NCBI RefSeq assembly: GCF_913777145.1
Contig: NZ_CAJYPS010000017.1
Coordinates: 1-38,620 of the forward strand
Direction: 5' to 3'
Source of the DNA: an uncultured Roseateles sp.
GTDB lineage: Bacteria; Pseudomonadota; Gammaproteobacteria; Burkholderiales; Burkholderiaceae_C
Length of the DNA: 38,620 bases
In this document: piece after piece, positions 1 to 9,081 of the stretch
Numbering within the stretch: position 1 is the stretch's first letter
Layout: the number at the start of each line of letters is the position of its first letter
Made by a program: the position numbers and the translations under genes
The notes under the pieces: generated by a model
What the model saw: the letters and a program-made list of their open reading frames with translations, nothing else
What the model was told of the DNA's origin: nothing
Database searches by the model: none

Positions 1-1487
1 GTGATCAGCGTCTTCATCTGCTTGGGCGTCAGGTTCTGCGCCTCGTCGATGATGACGAACTTGTTCAGGAAGGTGCGCCCGCGCATGAAGTTCAGGCTCT
101 TGATCTTGATCTTGCTGCGCACCAGGTCGTTGGTGGCCGCGCGGCCCCATTCGCCGGCGGAGGAATCGCTGCGCGCCAGCACCTCCAGGTTGTCGTCCAG
201 CGCGCCCATCCACGGGCCCATCTTCTCTTCCTCGGTGCCGGGCAGGAAGCCGATGTCCTCGCCCACCGGCACGGTCACCCGGGTCACGATGATCTCGGTG
301 TAGCGGCGCTCGTCCAGCACCTGCTGCAGGCCCGCGGCCAGCGTCATCAGCGTCTTGCCGGTGCCGGCGGTGCCGGTCAGCGTGACGAAATCGCACTCCG
401 GGTCCATCAGCAGGTTGAGTGCAAAGTTCTGCTCGCGGTTGCGCGCGGTCACGCCCCAGACCGAGTTCTTCTGGTGGCCGTAGTCCTTCAGCGTCTTCAG
501 CACCGCGGTCTTGCCGGTGATCTCGGTGACCTTGGCATACAGCGGCGTGGCGCCCGGGGCCTCCAGGTAGACCAGCTCGTTGACCAGCAGCGTGGGCACC
601 AGCGGGCCGCTGATGCGGTAGTAGGTGGTGCCGCCCTGCTGCCAGCTCTCCATGGTCTTGCCATGGCGCTCCCAGAAGTCGGCCGGCAGCGCCTGCACGC
701 CGGTGTAGAGCAGGTCGGAGTCTTCGAGCGCCTTGTCGTTGCGGTAGTCCTCGGCAGGCAGGCCCAGGGCGCGGGCCTTGATGCGCATGTTGATGTCCTT
801 GGACACCAGCACCACCTCACGGCCCGGGTGGCGGCCCTTGAGCGCCTGCACCACGCCCAGGATCTGGTTGTCCGCCTTGCCCTGCGGCAGGCCCTGGGGC
901 AGCGGCGCGTCGATCAGCTCGGTCTGGAAGAACAGCTTGCCGCCGGCCTCCCGGTGGCCGGTGCCGTCCAGCGGCAGGCCCTTGGCCATTTCCTCCACGG
1001 TGCTGCTCTGCAGGCTGGCGGCGAGCTGATCCAGCTCGCGGCTGACCTGGCGCACGTTGCGGGCGACCTCGGTCATGCCCTTCTTGTGCCCGTCCAGCTC
1101 CTCCAGCGTGATCATGGGCAGGAAGATGTCGTGCTCCTCGAAGCGGTAGAGCGACATCGGGTCGTGCATCAGCACGTTCGTGTCCAGCACGAAGAGCTTG
1201 GCGACCTCGCCCGGCTTGCGGCTGCGCTTGGGTGCGGCCTTGCGGGCGGGCGTTGTCTTGGCGGCGGGCGCGCGGGCCGGCGCGGACGGTTTGCTGGCCA
1301 CGGGCGGCGTGGGCAGGCGCAGCACCTCGGCGCTGGCCGCGGCGGCGACCGCAGGCGCGGGCTCGGCAGCGGCCGGCGGCGTGGCCTTGGCGGCCGCGGG
1401 GCGCGTTTTGCTGGGGGTCAGGGAAGCCGGATAGGCGGAGGCGTCGAGGCGGCTGGCGCGCTGTGCAGGAGGCTTCGGAAGAGGCAT
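1..1487 (-). CDS. phoH: PIN domain-PhoH family ATPase (3' end outside window)
   Basis: Probable RNA-acting ATPase of the PIN-PhoH (PhoH2) type, cytoplasmic. The visible 495 residues begin with a low-complexity Ala/Pro/Lys-rich stretch of about 90 residues. A PIN nuclease-like domain follows, starting at KLFVLDTNVLMHDP with its first acidic residue at D102, and then the PhoH P-loop ATPase domain with Walker A GTAGTGKT at residues 372-379. The Walker B-like VIIDEAQN lies just before the window edge, so only the C-terminus is missing. Family members couple ATP hydrolysis to RNA unwinding and cleavage; that is family knowledge and is not shown here. The ATG at 1487 is chosen because it gives full PIN coverage; no strong ribosome site precedes it. 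The gene lies downstream of bcp on the same strand, but a hairpin terminator sits between them, so it may have its own promoter. Confidence 0.93.
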   Translation of the reverse strand, partial: MPLPKPPAQRASRLDASAYPASLTPSKTRPAAAKATPPAAAEPAPAVAAAASAEVLRLPTPPVASKPSAPARAPAAKTTPARKAAPKRSRKPGEVAKLFVLDTNVLMHDPMSLYRFEEHDIFLPMITLEELDGHKKGMTEVARNVRQVSRELDQLAASLQSSTVEEMAKGLPLDGTGHREAGGKLFFQTELIDAPLPQGLPQGKADNQILGVVQALKGRHPGREVVLVSKDINMRIKARALGLPAEDYRNDKALEDSDLLYTGVQALPADFWERHGKTMESWQQGGTTYYRISGPLVPTLLVNELVYLEAPGATPLYAKVTEITGKTAVLKTLKDYGHQKNSVWGVTARNREQNFALNLLMDPECDFVTLTGTAGTGKTLMTLAAGLQQVLDERRYTEIIVTRVTVPVGEDIGFLPGTEEEKMGPWMGALDDNLEVLARSDSSAGEWGRAATNDLVRSKIKIKSLNFMRGRTFLNKFVIIDEAQNLTPKQMKTLI

Positions 1488-1540
1488 GTACGGCTAGGCA
1501 GCAAGAGGTGAACCCCCGTCGATGAGCCGTCCAGAAAGCA

Positions 1541-1569
1541 AAAAGCCGCACAAAGTCTGTGCGGCTTTT
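1541..1569 (-). terminator. Rho-independent terminator of bcp
   Basis: A perfect 12-bp stem (1541-1552 with 1558-1569) encloses a 5-nt loop. Read on the minus strand it ends in a run of T residues followed by GCTTT. It lies 86 nt past the bcp stop. The other strand also ends in TTTT, so it may work in both directions. It could also lie inside the phoH leader if phoH starts from the CATAAT-like element at 1608-1613. Confidence 0.75.
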
Positions 1570-1655
1570 GGGGCTGGAGGCGAGGATCCGACTCGGGGCA
1601 TGGGCTCATTATGCACATGGCCGGCGGGCTCGCCGTCTCAGGGAAGCTCCCGGTG

Positions 1656-2135
1656 TCAGGCGGCTTCCTTCTTGAGCGCCTTCACGGCTTTCAGCACCTC
1701 GTCGACGTGGCCGGCGACCTTGATGCCGCGCCACTCTTCGACCAGCACGCCCGCGGGGCTGATCAGGAAGGTGGAGCGCTCGATGCCCTTGACCTTCTTG
1801 CCATACATGATCTTGTTCTTGACCACGCCGAACATGTGGCAGAGCTTTTCTTCGGTGTCGGCAATCAGTTCGAAGGGCAGTTCCAGCGTCTGCTTGAACT
1901 TCTCGTGCGAGACCATGTTGTCGCGCGAGACGCCAAACACGACCGCGCCGGCCTTCACGAAGTCCTTGTGGCGGTCACGGAACTGCATCGCCTCGGTGGT
2001 GCAACCCGGGGTGTTGTCTTTCGGGTAGAAATACAGCACGACGGACTTGCCCAGAAAGGCGTTGCCGGTGAACTTCACGCCGCCGGTGGCTTGAGCCTCA
2101 ATTTCCGGCAGGGGTTTGTTGAGCGCAGGCGTCAT
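1656..2135 (-). CDS. bcp: Thioredoxin-dependent peroxiredoxin, Bcp/PrxQ type
   Basis: Reduces hydrogen and organic peroxides in the cytoplasm. The 159-residue product shows the family core: the peroxidatic motif DNTPGCTTEA with C45, then the FGVSRDN and ADTEEKLCHMFGV segments and the ERSTFLI strand. The resolving cysteine found five residues after the peroxidatic one in E. coli Bcp is absent (it is M50 here). The only other cysteine I see is in EEKLCHMF, so the enzyme is either of the 1-Cys type or uses that residue. The reading frame continues upstream to a GTG at 2198, but the ATG at 2135 matches the usual length (about 155 residues) and the normal family N-terminus. A consensus -10 element lies upstream. 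A strong terminator follows the gene. Confidence 0.95.
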   Translation of the reverse strand: MTPALNKPLPEIEAQATGGVKFTGNAFLGKSVVLYFYPKDNTPGCTTEAMQFRDRHKDFVKAGAVVFGVSRDNMVSHEKFKQTLELPFELIADTEEKLCHMFGVVKNKIMYGKKVKGIERSTFLISPAGVLVEEWRGIKVAGHVDEVLKAVKALKKEAA

Positions 2136-2225
2136 GTGGGGTGCGGCAAGGTTGGGCTCACGGGGTCCCCGGTTCGTGCTGGCTGTGAAGCTTTTCACGC
2201 GGGCGCCCGCAGGCGATAGCCCGCA

Positions 2226-2231
2226 ATTATA
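2226..2231 (-). promoter_or_regulatory. Consensus -10 element of the bcp promoter
   Basis: On the minus strand the sequence reads CTTTATAATTG, containing a perfect TATAAT. This gives a start near 2219 and a leader of about 84 nt before the bcp ATG at 2135. No convincing -35 is visible at 16-18 bp. Confidence 0.5.
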
Positions 2232-2241
2232 AAGCGTCGCG

Positions 2242-2273
2242 CCCGGCTCTCGGAGCGTGCGGCTCCGGCCGGG
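2242..2273 (-). terminator. Hairpin after the DUF498-like gene
   Basis: Two stacked stems (CCCGGC with GCCGGG outside, CGGAGC with GCTCCG inside) lie 31 nt past the stop of the DUF498-like gene and just before the bcp -10. There is only a short T-rich stretch after it on the minus strand, so termination is uncertain. Confidence 0.35.
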
Positions 2274-2303
2274 TGTTTTGCACCTGTTGGGCGGGGTGGA
2301 GGG

Positions 2304-2678
2304 TCAGGTCTCCATCAGCAGCGCGGCCAGCACATTGCGGCCCTCGCTGGCGAGCACGTTGTAAGTGCGGCAGGCGGCGGCCAGGTCCATCACCTCGAAG
2401 CCTATGCGGGCGTCCACCAGCCCGCGCCACAGCTCCGGCCGCGGGAAGCGCAGCCGGCTGCCGCTGCCCAGGATGACCAGCTCGGGCTGCAGCGCCCGTA
2501 TTGCTTCGAAATGCGAGGCCTGCAGCTCCTCAAAGCGCGAAGGCGCCCAGGCGCTCACGTCGCCGCGCCAGGGCACCAGCAGGCTGTGCTGATGCCGCTC
2601 GCCATTGACCCAGACGCCCTGGGCGTCATGGCGGGAGATGCTGTTGCCGCCTTGCGGCTCGTCGAGCTGGAACTTCAT
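2304..2678 (-). CDS. Mth938/Xcc1710-like (DUF498) protein
   Basis: Small 124-residue cytoplasmic protein of the Mth938-like family, whose biochemical role is not settled. The family is recognised from the early MxF..D...NxI block, the internal segment LVPWRGDVSAWAP, the core PELVILGSGSRLRFP and the ending ACRTYNVLASEGRNVLAALL, which all match the usual bacterial length and order. The ATG at 2678 is the first in frame that gives this N-terminus; the open frame continues far upstream only as an artefact of high GC. It is divergent from alaA, with 132 nt between the two starts. I infer no pathway role; related proteins are found beside many unrelated housekeeping genes. Confidence 0.85.
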   Translation of the reverse strand: MKFQLDEPQGGNSISRHDAQGVWVNGERHQHSLLVPWRGDVSAWAPSRFEELQASHFEAIRALQPELVILGSGSRLRFPRPELWRGLVDARIGFEVMDLAAACRTYNVLASEGRNVLAALLMET

Positions 2679-2810
2679 CGAAAAAAGCGGAGTTGGGCCT
2701 TGCGATGCCGGGCGCGAGTGTCGCGCAGAACGGTCGGCGTTGCCGTCCTGCGTGCTTAAACTCCGAAAAGCCCTTTTTGCAATGCAGCAAACCCGAGTTC
2801 GGAGACCGTC

Positions 2811-4037
2811 TTGAAGCCCATCGCCAAGTCCAGCAAGCTGGCCAACATCAGCTACGACATCCGCGGCCCGGTGCTGGACAAGGCGCGCCAGATGGAGGAA
2901 GAGGGCCACAAGATCATCAAGCTCAACATCGGCAACACGGCGGTGTTCGGGCTGACGCCGCCGGACGAGATCGTGCAGGACATGATCCGCAATCTCGCCG
3001 ACGCCGGCGGCTACACCGACAGCAAGGGCCTGTTCGCGCCGCGCAAGGCAGTGGTGCACTACACGCAGCAAAAGGGTGTCAAGGGCGTCACGGTGGACGA
3101 TGTCTACCTGGGCAATGGCGCATCCGAGCTGATCCAGATGGCGATCAATGCGCTGGTGAACGATGGCGACGAGGTGCTGATCCCGGCGCCCGATTTCCCG
3201 CTCTACACCGCGGTCGTGGGCCTGTCGGGCGGCCGGCCGGTGCACTACCGCTGCGACGAGGGCGCCGGCTGGCTGCCGGATCTGGAAGACATCGAGGCCA
3301 AGATCACGCCGCGCACCCGCGGCATCATGGTCTGCAACCCCAATAACCCGACCGGGGCGCTGTACCCCACGGACCTGCTGCTGGGCCTGATCGAGATCGC
3401 GCGCCGCCACCAGCTCATCGTGTTCGCCGACGAGATCTACGACAAGACGCTGTACGACGGCAACCAGCATGTCAGCATGGCCTCGCTGGCCGATGACGTG
3501 CTGTTCGTGACCTTCAACGGTCTGTCCAAGAACTACCGTTCCTGCGGCTATCGGGCCGGCTGGATGGTGGTGAGTGGCGAGAAGCGCCATGCGCGCGACT
3601 ACATCGAGGGCCTGAACATGCTGGCCTCGCTGCGCCTGTGCGCCAACACGCCGGGGCAGCTGGCCATACAGACGGCGCTGGGCGGCTACCAGAGCATCGA
3701 CGACCTGGTCGCGCCCACCGGGCGCTTGTGCCACCAGCGCGACCTGGCCTACGAGCTGCTGACGCAGATCCCGGGCGTCAGCGTCGTGAAGCCGAAGGCC
3801 GCGCTCTACATGTTCCCGCGCCTGGACCCCAAGATCTACCCCATCGCCGACGACCAGCAGTTCGCCTACGAGCTGCTGGCCGAGGAGAAGGTGCTGATCG
3901 TGCAGGGCACGGGCTTCAACTGGCCGGATCACGACCACTTCCGGCTGGTCTTCCTGCCCAACGTGGACGACCTGCGCCTGGCCGTGGGTCGCATCGACCG
4001 TTTCCTGGCCGGCTACCGCCGCCGTCATTCCTCCTGA
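2811..4037 (+). CDS. alaA: Alanine transaminase, AlaA type (PLP aminotransferase class I)
   Basis: Transfers the amino group between glutamate/pyruvate and alanine/2-oxoglutarate using pyridoxal phosphate, in the cytoplasm. The 408-residue protein follows E. coli AlaA closely from the N-terminal KSSKLANISYDIRGPVLDKA through LNIGN, CNPNNPTG, ADEIYD and the Schiff-base segment NGLSKNYR (lysine K240) to the C-terminal region NWPDHDHFRLVFLP. The start is a TTG at 2811, supported by GGAGA five nt upstream and by family alignment; the first in-frame ATG comes only at residue 28. Its stop overlaps the ribosome site of hom, so the two genes are probably co-transcribed. The context links alanine supply to the aspartate-family branch towards threonine. 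Confidence 0.95.
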   Translation: MKPIAKSSKLANISYDIRGPVLDKARQMEEEGHKIIKLNIGNTAVFGLTPPDEIVQDMIRNLADAGGYTDSKGLFAPRKAVVHYTQQKGVKGVTVDDVYLGNGASELIQMAINALVNDGDEVLIPAPDFPLYTAVVGLSGGRPVHYRCDEGAGWLPDLEDIEAKITPRTRGIMVCNPNNPTGALYPTDLLLGLIEIARRHQLIVFADEIYDKTLYDGNQHVSMASLADDVLFVTFNGLSKNYRSCGYRAGWMVVSGEKRHARDYIEGLNMLASLRLCANTPGQLAIQTALGGYQSIDDLVAPTGRLCHQRDLAYELLTQIPGVSVVKPKAALYMFPRLDPKIYPIADDQQFAYELLAEEKVLIVQGTGFNWPDHDHFRLVFLPNVDDLRLAVGRIDRFLAGYRRRHSS

Positions 4038-4048
4038 GAGTTCCCGAG

Positions 4049-5368
<1,320 letters not shown>

Positions 5369-5373
5369 ATTGT

Positions 5374-5535
5374 TGGCCCCTCGCCCCGTCTTGCCGCGCT
5401 GAACGCGCGCAAGCCTAGTCGGTCCCCCGAGGGGACGGCGATGCAAGCGGCGTGGAGCCGCTTGCACATCGCCTGCGGGCCGGCTTGGGAGCGGCCCGGC
5501 GCTCGGCCCCGAGGGACAAAGGCCTGTAGGCAGCG
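5374..5535. repeat. GC-rich palindromic repeat between hom and thrC
   Basis: The 190-nt gap between hom and thrC is filled with palindromes: GTCCCC/GGGGAC at 5422-5436 with a 3-nt loop, and a perfect 10-bp stem at 5442-5466 with a 5-nt loop. Downstream at about 5490-5520 lies TGGGAGCGGCCC followed by CGC. The same order (a CCCC-GA-GGGG palindrome, then CGGGAGCGGCCC and CGC) recurs inside nadA at about 27660-27743, so both look like copies of one dispersed repeat. Exact ends cannot be set without other copies. Confidence 0.55.
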
Positions 5536-5558
5536 TATCCACCCTTTGAGCACCTGAC

Positions 5559-6950
5559 ATGAAATACATCAGCACCCGCGGCGACCAGACCGAGCGCGGC
5601 TTCTCCGACATCCTGCTCGAAGGCCTGGCCCCCGATGGCGGCCTCTACCTGCCCACGCATTACCCGCAGGTGGACGATGCCACGCTGACGCGCTGGCGCG
5701 CGCTGCCCTATGCGGACCTGGCGTTTGAGATCCTGTCGCTCTACATAGCCGACATCCCGGCCGCCGACCTGCGTGCGATCACGCGCAAGGTCTACACCGC
5801 GGCGGTGTTCGGCAGCGAGGCCATCGTGCCCTTGAAGCCGCTGGAGCCCGGCGTGTATCTGGAGGCGCTGTCCAACGGCCCCACGCTGGCCTTCAAGGAC
5901 ATGGCCATGCAGCTGCTGGGCGCGCTGTTCGAGTACGAGCTGGGCCGGCGCGGCGAGACGCTCAACATCCTGGGCGCGACCTCCGGCGACACCGGCAGCG
6001 CGGCCGAGTACGCGATGCGCGGCAAGCGCGGTGTGAACGTCTTCATGCTCAGCCCCGAGGGCCGCATGAGCCCCTTCCAGCAGGCGCAGATGTTCAGCCT
6101 GCAGGACCCCAACATCCACAACATCGCCGTCAAGGGGGTGTTCGACGACTGCCAGGACATCGTGAAGGCGGTCTCCAACGACCTGGCCTTCAAGCGCACG
6201 CATCGCATAGGCACGGTCAACTCCATCAACTGGGCGCGCCTGCTGGCCCAGGTGGTGTATTACTTCGCCGGCTACTTCCAGGCCACCAAGACGAATGCCG
6301 AGCGCGTGAGCTTTGCCGTGCCCTCGGGCAATTTCGGCAATGTCTGCGCCGGCCATGTGGCCCGCATGATGGGCCTGCCCATTGGCCGGCTGATCGTGGC
6401 GACCAACGAGAACGACGTGCTGGACGAGTTCTTCCGCACCGGCGCCTACCGTCCGCGCGGCACGGCCGACACGCACGAGACCTCCAGCCCGTCCATGGAC
6501 ATCTCCAAGGCCAGCAATTTCGAGCGCTTCGTGTTCGACCTGCTGGGGCGGGATGGTGCGCGCGTGGCGGGGCTGTTCCGGGCGCCGGCCTTCGAGCTGG
6601 GCGCGGACGAGCATGCGGCCATCGCCCGCTTCGGCTTCACCTCGGGCCGCAGCACCCACGCCGACCGGCTGGCCACGATACGCCGCTGCCATGCCGAGCA
6701 CGGCGTCGTCATCGACCCGCACACGGCCGATGGCCTCAAGGTCGCGCAGCAGCTGCGTGCGCCCGGCGAGACCGTGCTGGTGCTGGAAACCGCACTGCCG
6801 GCCAAGTTCGCCGCCACGATTCATGAAGCCCTGGGCATGGAGCCGCCGCGTCCGGCGGCTCTGGCCGGCATCGAGGACCTGCCCAAGCGCGTCAAAATCC
6901 TGGCCGCTGACGCCGCGCTGGTGAAGGCCTACATTGCCGAGCATGTCTGA
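5559..6950 (+). CDS. thrC: Threonine synthase
   Basis: PLP enzyme that converts O-phosphohomoserine to threonine. At 463 residues it belongs to the longer bacterial/fungal class. It carries the N-terminal motif STRGD, the Schiff-base segment LAFKDMA (K113), the phosphate-binding LGATSGDTGSAAEYA, and the family block FAVPSGNFGNVCAGHVARMMG. ATG at 5559 gives the standard N-terminus (MKYISTRG); the ribosome site is weak (TTGAG). Its last eight nt overlap moeA. It lies downstream of hom across a palindromic repeat, so its expression may depend on read-through of these hairpins or on a promoter within the gap; no clear promoter is visible. Confidence 0.97.
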   Translation: MKYISTRGDQTERGFSDILLEGLAPDGGLYLPTHYPQVDDATLTRWRALPYADLAFEILSLYIADIPAADLRAITRKVYTAAVFGSEAIVPLKPLEPGVYLEALSNGPTLAFKDMAMQLLGALFEYELGRRGETLNILGATSGDTGSAAEYAMRGKRGVNVFMLSPEGRMSPFQQAQMFSLQDPNIHNIAVKGVFDDCQDIVKAVSNDLAFKRTHRIGTVNSINWARLLAQVVYYFAGYFQATKTNAERVSFAVPSGNFGNVCAGHVARMMGLPIGRLIVATNENDVLDEFFRTGAYRPRGTADTHETSSPSMDISKASNFERFVFDLLGRDGARVAGLFRAPAFELGADEHAAIARFGFTSGRSTHADRLATIRRCHAEHGVVIDPHTADGLKVAQQLRAPGETVLVLETALPAKFAATIHEALGMEPPRPAALAGIEDLPKRVKILAADAALVKAYIAEHV

Positions 6951-8169
6951 ATCCCCCAAGAAATCCCTGACCCCACTCGACGACGCGCTGGCCGCGCTGC
7001 TGGCCTATTTTTCGCCGCTGCCGGGCCAGGAGACCCTGCCCACGCAGGCTGCGCGGGGGCGCGTGCTGGCCGAGGACCTGGTCTCCCCGGTCAACGTGCC
7101 GCCCGAGGACAACTCGGCGATGGATGGCTACGCGCTGCGCGCGACCGACGCCGGCCAGCTGCTGCCGGTGACCCAGCGCATCGCCGCCGGCCAGCCGCCG
7201 CAGCCGTTGGCACCCGGCGAGGCGGCCCGCATCTTCACCGGCGCCCAGGTGCCGGCCGGCGCCGACACCGTGGTCATGCAGGAGCACACCGAGGCGCTGC
7301 CGGATGCGGCGCTGCCGCTGGGCCGTGTGCGCATCACCGAGGCGGTGAGCCTGGGCAGTGCGATACGCCGCCGCGGCGAGGATGTGCGGGCCGGCGAGGT
7401 GGTGCTGGCCGCGGGCACGCGGCTGGATGCGATCTCGCTGGGCCTGGCCGCCACGGCCGGTGCCGCCCAGCTCCGCGTGACTCGGCGCCCGCGCGTGGCG
7501 CTGTTCTCCACCGGCGACGAACTGGTGATGCCGGGCGAGCCCTTGCCGCCGGGCGCGATCTACAACTCCAACCGCTACACGCTGCGTGCGCTGATCGAGG
7601 GTCTGGGTTGCGAGGTGCTGGACCTGGGCATCGTGCCCGACCGCCTGGACGCCACCCGCGCCGCGCTGCGCGAGGCTGCGGGCCGGGCCGATGTCATCGT
7701 CACCTCGGGCGGTGTGTCGGTGGGTGAGGAAGACCACCTGCGCCCCGTCGTGCAGGCCGAGGGCCGGCTGGAGCTGTGGCAGTTGTCCATCAAGCCGGGC
7801 AAACCCTTTGCGTACGGCCGGGTCGGCCAGGCGCATTTCGTGGGGCTGCCGGGCAACCCGGTGTCCAGCCTGGTGACCTTTCTGCTGCTGGTGCGCCCGG
7901 CGCTGCTGAAGCTGCAGGGCGCGACGCGATGGCAGCCGCGCCGTTGGCGCCTGCCGGCTGCGTTCGAGTGGTCTCGGCCCGACCGGCGGCGCGAGTTCCT
8001 GCGCGTGCGTGTGAACGAGGCCGGCGCACTGGAGCTTTTCAGCAACCAGAGCTCGGGCGTGCTGACCTCGGCCTTCTGGGCCGATGGCCTGATCGACAAC
8101 CCCGCGGGCCAGCCCATCGCCCCGGGCGACCTGGTCAGCTTCCTGCCGTTCTCGGAGCTGCTGGCATGA
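6943..8169 (+). CDS. moeA: Molybdopterin molybdotransferase MoeA
   Basis: Inserts molybdate into adenylylated molybdopterin in molybdenum-cofactor synthesis. The 408-residue product shows the family signatures in order: NSAMDGYALR near residue 57, the ARIFTGAQVPAGADTVVMQEHT block, the MoCF-like domain with FSTGDEL and TSGGVSVGEED, then GLPGNPVSS and the C-terminal domain IV. The ATG at 6943 is chosen over an in-frame TTG at 6934; it overlaps the thrC stop by 8 nt, and the moeA stop overlaps the moaD ATG (ATGA). The fusion of a threonine operon and a cofactor operon on one transcript is a gene order I associate with Burkholderiales. Confidence 0.96.
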   Translation: MSESPKKSLTPLDDALAALLAYFSPLPGQETLPTQAARGRVLAEDLVSPVNVPPEDNSAMDGYALRATDAGQLLPVTQRIAAGQPPQPLAPGEAARIFTGAQVPAGADTVVMQEHTEALPDAALPLGRVRITEAVSLGSAIRRRGEDVRAGEVVLAAGTRLDAISLGLAATAGAAQLRVTRRPRVALFSTGDELVMPGEPLPPGAIYNSNRYTLRALIEGLGCEVLDLGIVPDRLDATRAALREAAGRADVIVTSGGVSVGEEDHLRPVVQAEGRLELWQLSIKPGKPFAYGRVGQAHFVGLPGNPVSSLVTFLLLVRPALLKLQGATRWQPRRWRLPAAFEWSRPDRRREFLRVRVNEAGALELFSNQSSGVLTSAFWADGLIDNPAGQPIAPGDLVSFLPFSELLA

Positions 8170-8426
8170 GCGATATCACGGTGAATCTGCGCTTTTTTGC
8201 GTCCTTGCGCGAGCGCCTGGGCGAGTCCGACCGCCTGAGCCTGCCCGCGGGCAGCAGCGTGGCCGCTGCGCGCGACGCGCTGCTGGCTCGTGGCGGCGCC
8301 CATGCCGAGGTGCTGGCGCGGGGCCGCGCGGTGCGTGCCGCGCTGAATCAGAAGATGGTGGCCGAGACCGCACCGCTGGCCGATGGTGACGAGCTCGCCT
8401 TCTTCCCGCCCGTGACCGGAGGCTGA
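8166..8426 (+). CDS. moaD: Molybdopterin synthase sulfur carrier subunit MoaD
   Basis: Ubiquitin-like small subunit (86 residues) that carries sulfur as a C-terminal thiocarboxylate for the MoaE-catalysed conversion of precursor Z to molybdopterin. It has the start VNLRFFASLRERLG, the internal ALNQKMV and the conserved ending DELAFFPPVTGG with the terminal Gly-Gly. The start overlaps the moeA stop by four nt. Its partner MoaE is not next door but 9.1 kb away at 17564, because the speD-to-SPFH block lies between them. The codons for its last residues contain the GGAGG used by the following speD. Confidence 0.96.
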   Translation: MSDITVNLRFFASLRERLGESDRLSLPAGSSVAAARDALLARGGAHAEVLARGRAVRAALNQKMVAETAPLADGDELAFFPPVTGG

Positions 8427-8427
8427 G

Positions 8428-8811
8428 TTGACCGGCCTGCATCTGACCGCCGACCTGGGCGCTGTCGATGCGGCATTGCCTGCCATGACCCAGGCCGATG
8501 CACTGAGGGCGCTGTGCGTGGCGGCGGTGCGAGAGGCCGGCCTGCAGCCGGTGGGCGAGCTCTTTCACAGCTTCCCGACCGCCCCCGGCGCCAGCGCCGC
8601 CGGTGTGACCGGCATGGTGCTGCTCGCCGAGTCGCATCTGGCGGTCCACACCTGGCCGGAGTTCGGCCGGGTCACGCTGGACGTGTTCGTCTGCAACCAC
8701 TCAGCGGACAACAGCGGCCGTGCCCAGCGCCTGCTGGCGGGCCTGCTGAGCGCCTTTGCCCCTGGCGAATCATTGCTGCAGCGTTTGCAGCGCGGCGCTC
8801 TCAGGGATTGA
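8428..8811 (+). CDS. speD: S-adenosylmethionine decarboxylase proenzyme, class 1b (SpeH-like)
   Basis: Makes decarboxylated SAM, the aminopropyl donor for spermidine. The 127-residue proenzyme should self-cleave before S69 in the AESHL motif to create the pyruvoyl group. The other two catalytic residues are present with the spacing of the short bacterial enzymes: H74 in VHTWPE and C89 in DVFVC. The TTG start at 8428 is supported by GGAGG five nt upstream and by the family N-terminus GLHLTADL; the next in-frame ATG is 19 codons in and would remove a conserved strand. One nt after the moaD stop, it is translationally tied to the molybdopterin operon, yet its obvious partner is the spermidine synthase at 11435-13009. 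Confidence 0.93.
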   Translation: MTGLHLTADLGAVDAALPAMTQADALRALCVAAVREAGLQPVGELFHSFPTAPGASAAGVTGMVLLAESHLAVHTWPEFGRVTLDVFVCNHSADNSGRAQRLLAGLLSAFAPGESLLQRLQRGALRD

Positions 8812-8892
8812 CCGCCCCCCGGATCGCGGGGGAGGGCAGTGCCTGCCCGTGTTTGCCCGCAGTCGTCACCCGGCTTCACGGTGCTGCAATGT

Positions 8893-8925
8893 CCGAGAAC
8901 AAATTCTCGGGTCGACGCATTTTTT
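8893..8925 (+). terminator. Possible terminator after speD
   Basis: A perfect 7-bp stem (8893-8899 with 8904-8910, loop CAAA) is followed nine nt later by six T residues (8920-8925). Two further small GC hairpins lie upstream at 8816-8832 and 8834-8848. The gap between stem and T run makes this weaker than a textbook terminator. No promoter for the following gene is clear. Confidence 0.35.
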
Positions 8926-9081
8926 GTGCACCGCATGCCGCTCAGACGGCTTCAGAGACGGTCGGCCTGGATTGAGGGAAGGGGCAGAACAGCTGCGTCA
9001 GGCCACCGGTTGCGACCGGCGGGTCGGGGGTTTTCTGGCACCCGGTTTTGTGCAACCAGCTAACCGGAAGGTGGAAATCTG

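Noticed and set aside
1570..1645. A tRNA-like 3' end on the minus strand before the bcp terminator
   Set aside because: Only a weak T-arm-like stem is present, the T loop does not match, and there is no anticodon or D arm; the bcp stop lies too close.
9034..9055. TGGCAC...TGTGCA before the PEP-CTERM gene as a sigma-54 promoter
   Set aside because: The GG-to-GC distance is 15 bp rather than the 10 bp needed, so it does not fit the -24/-12 pattern.
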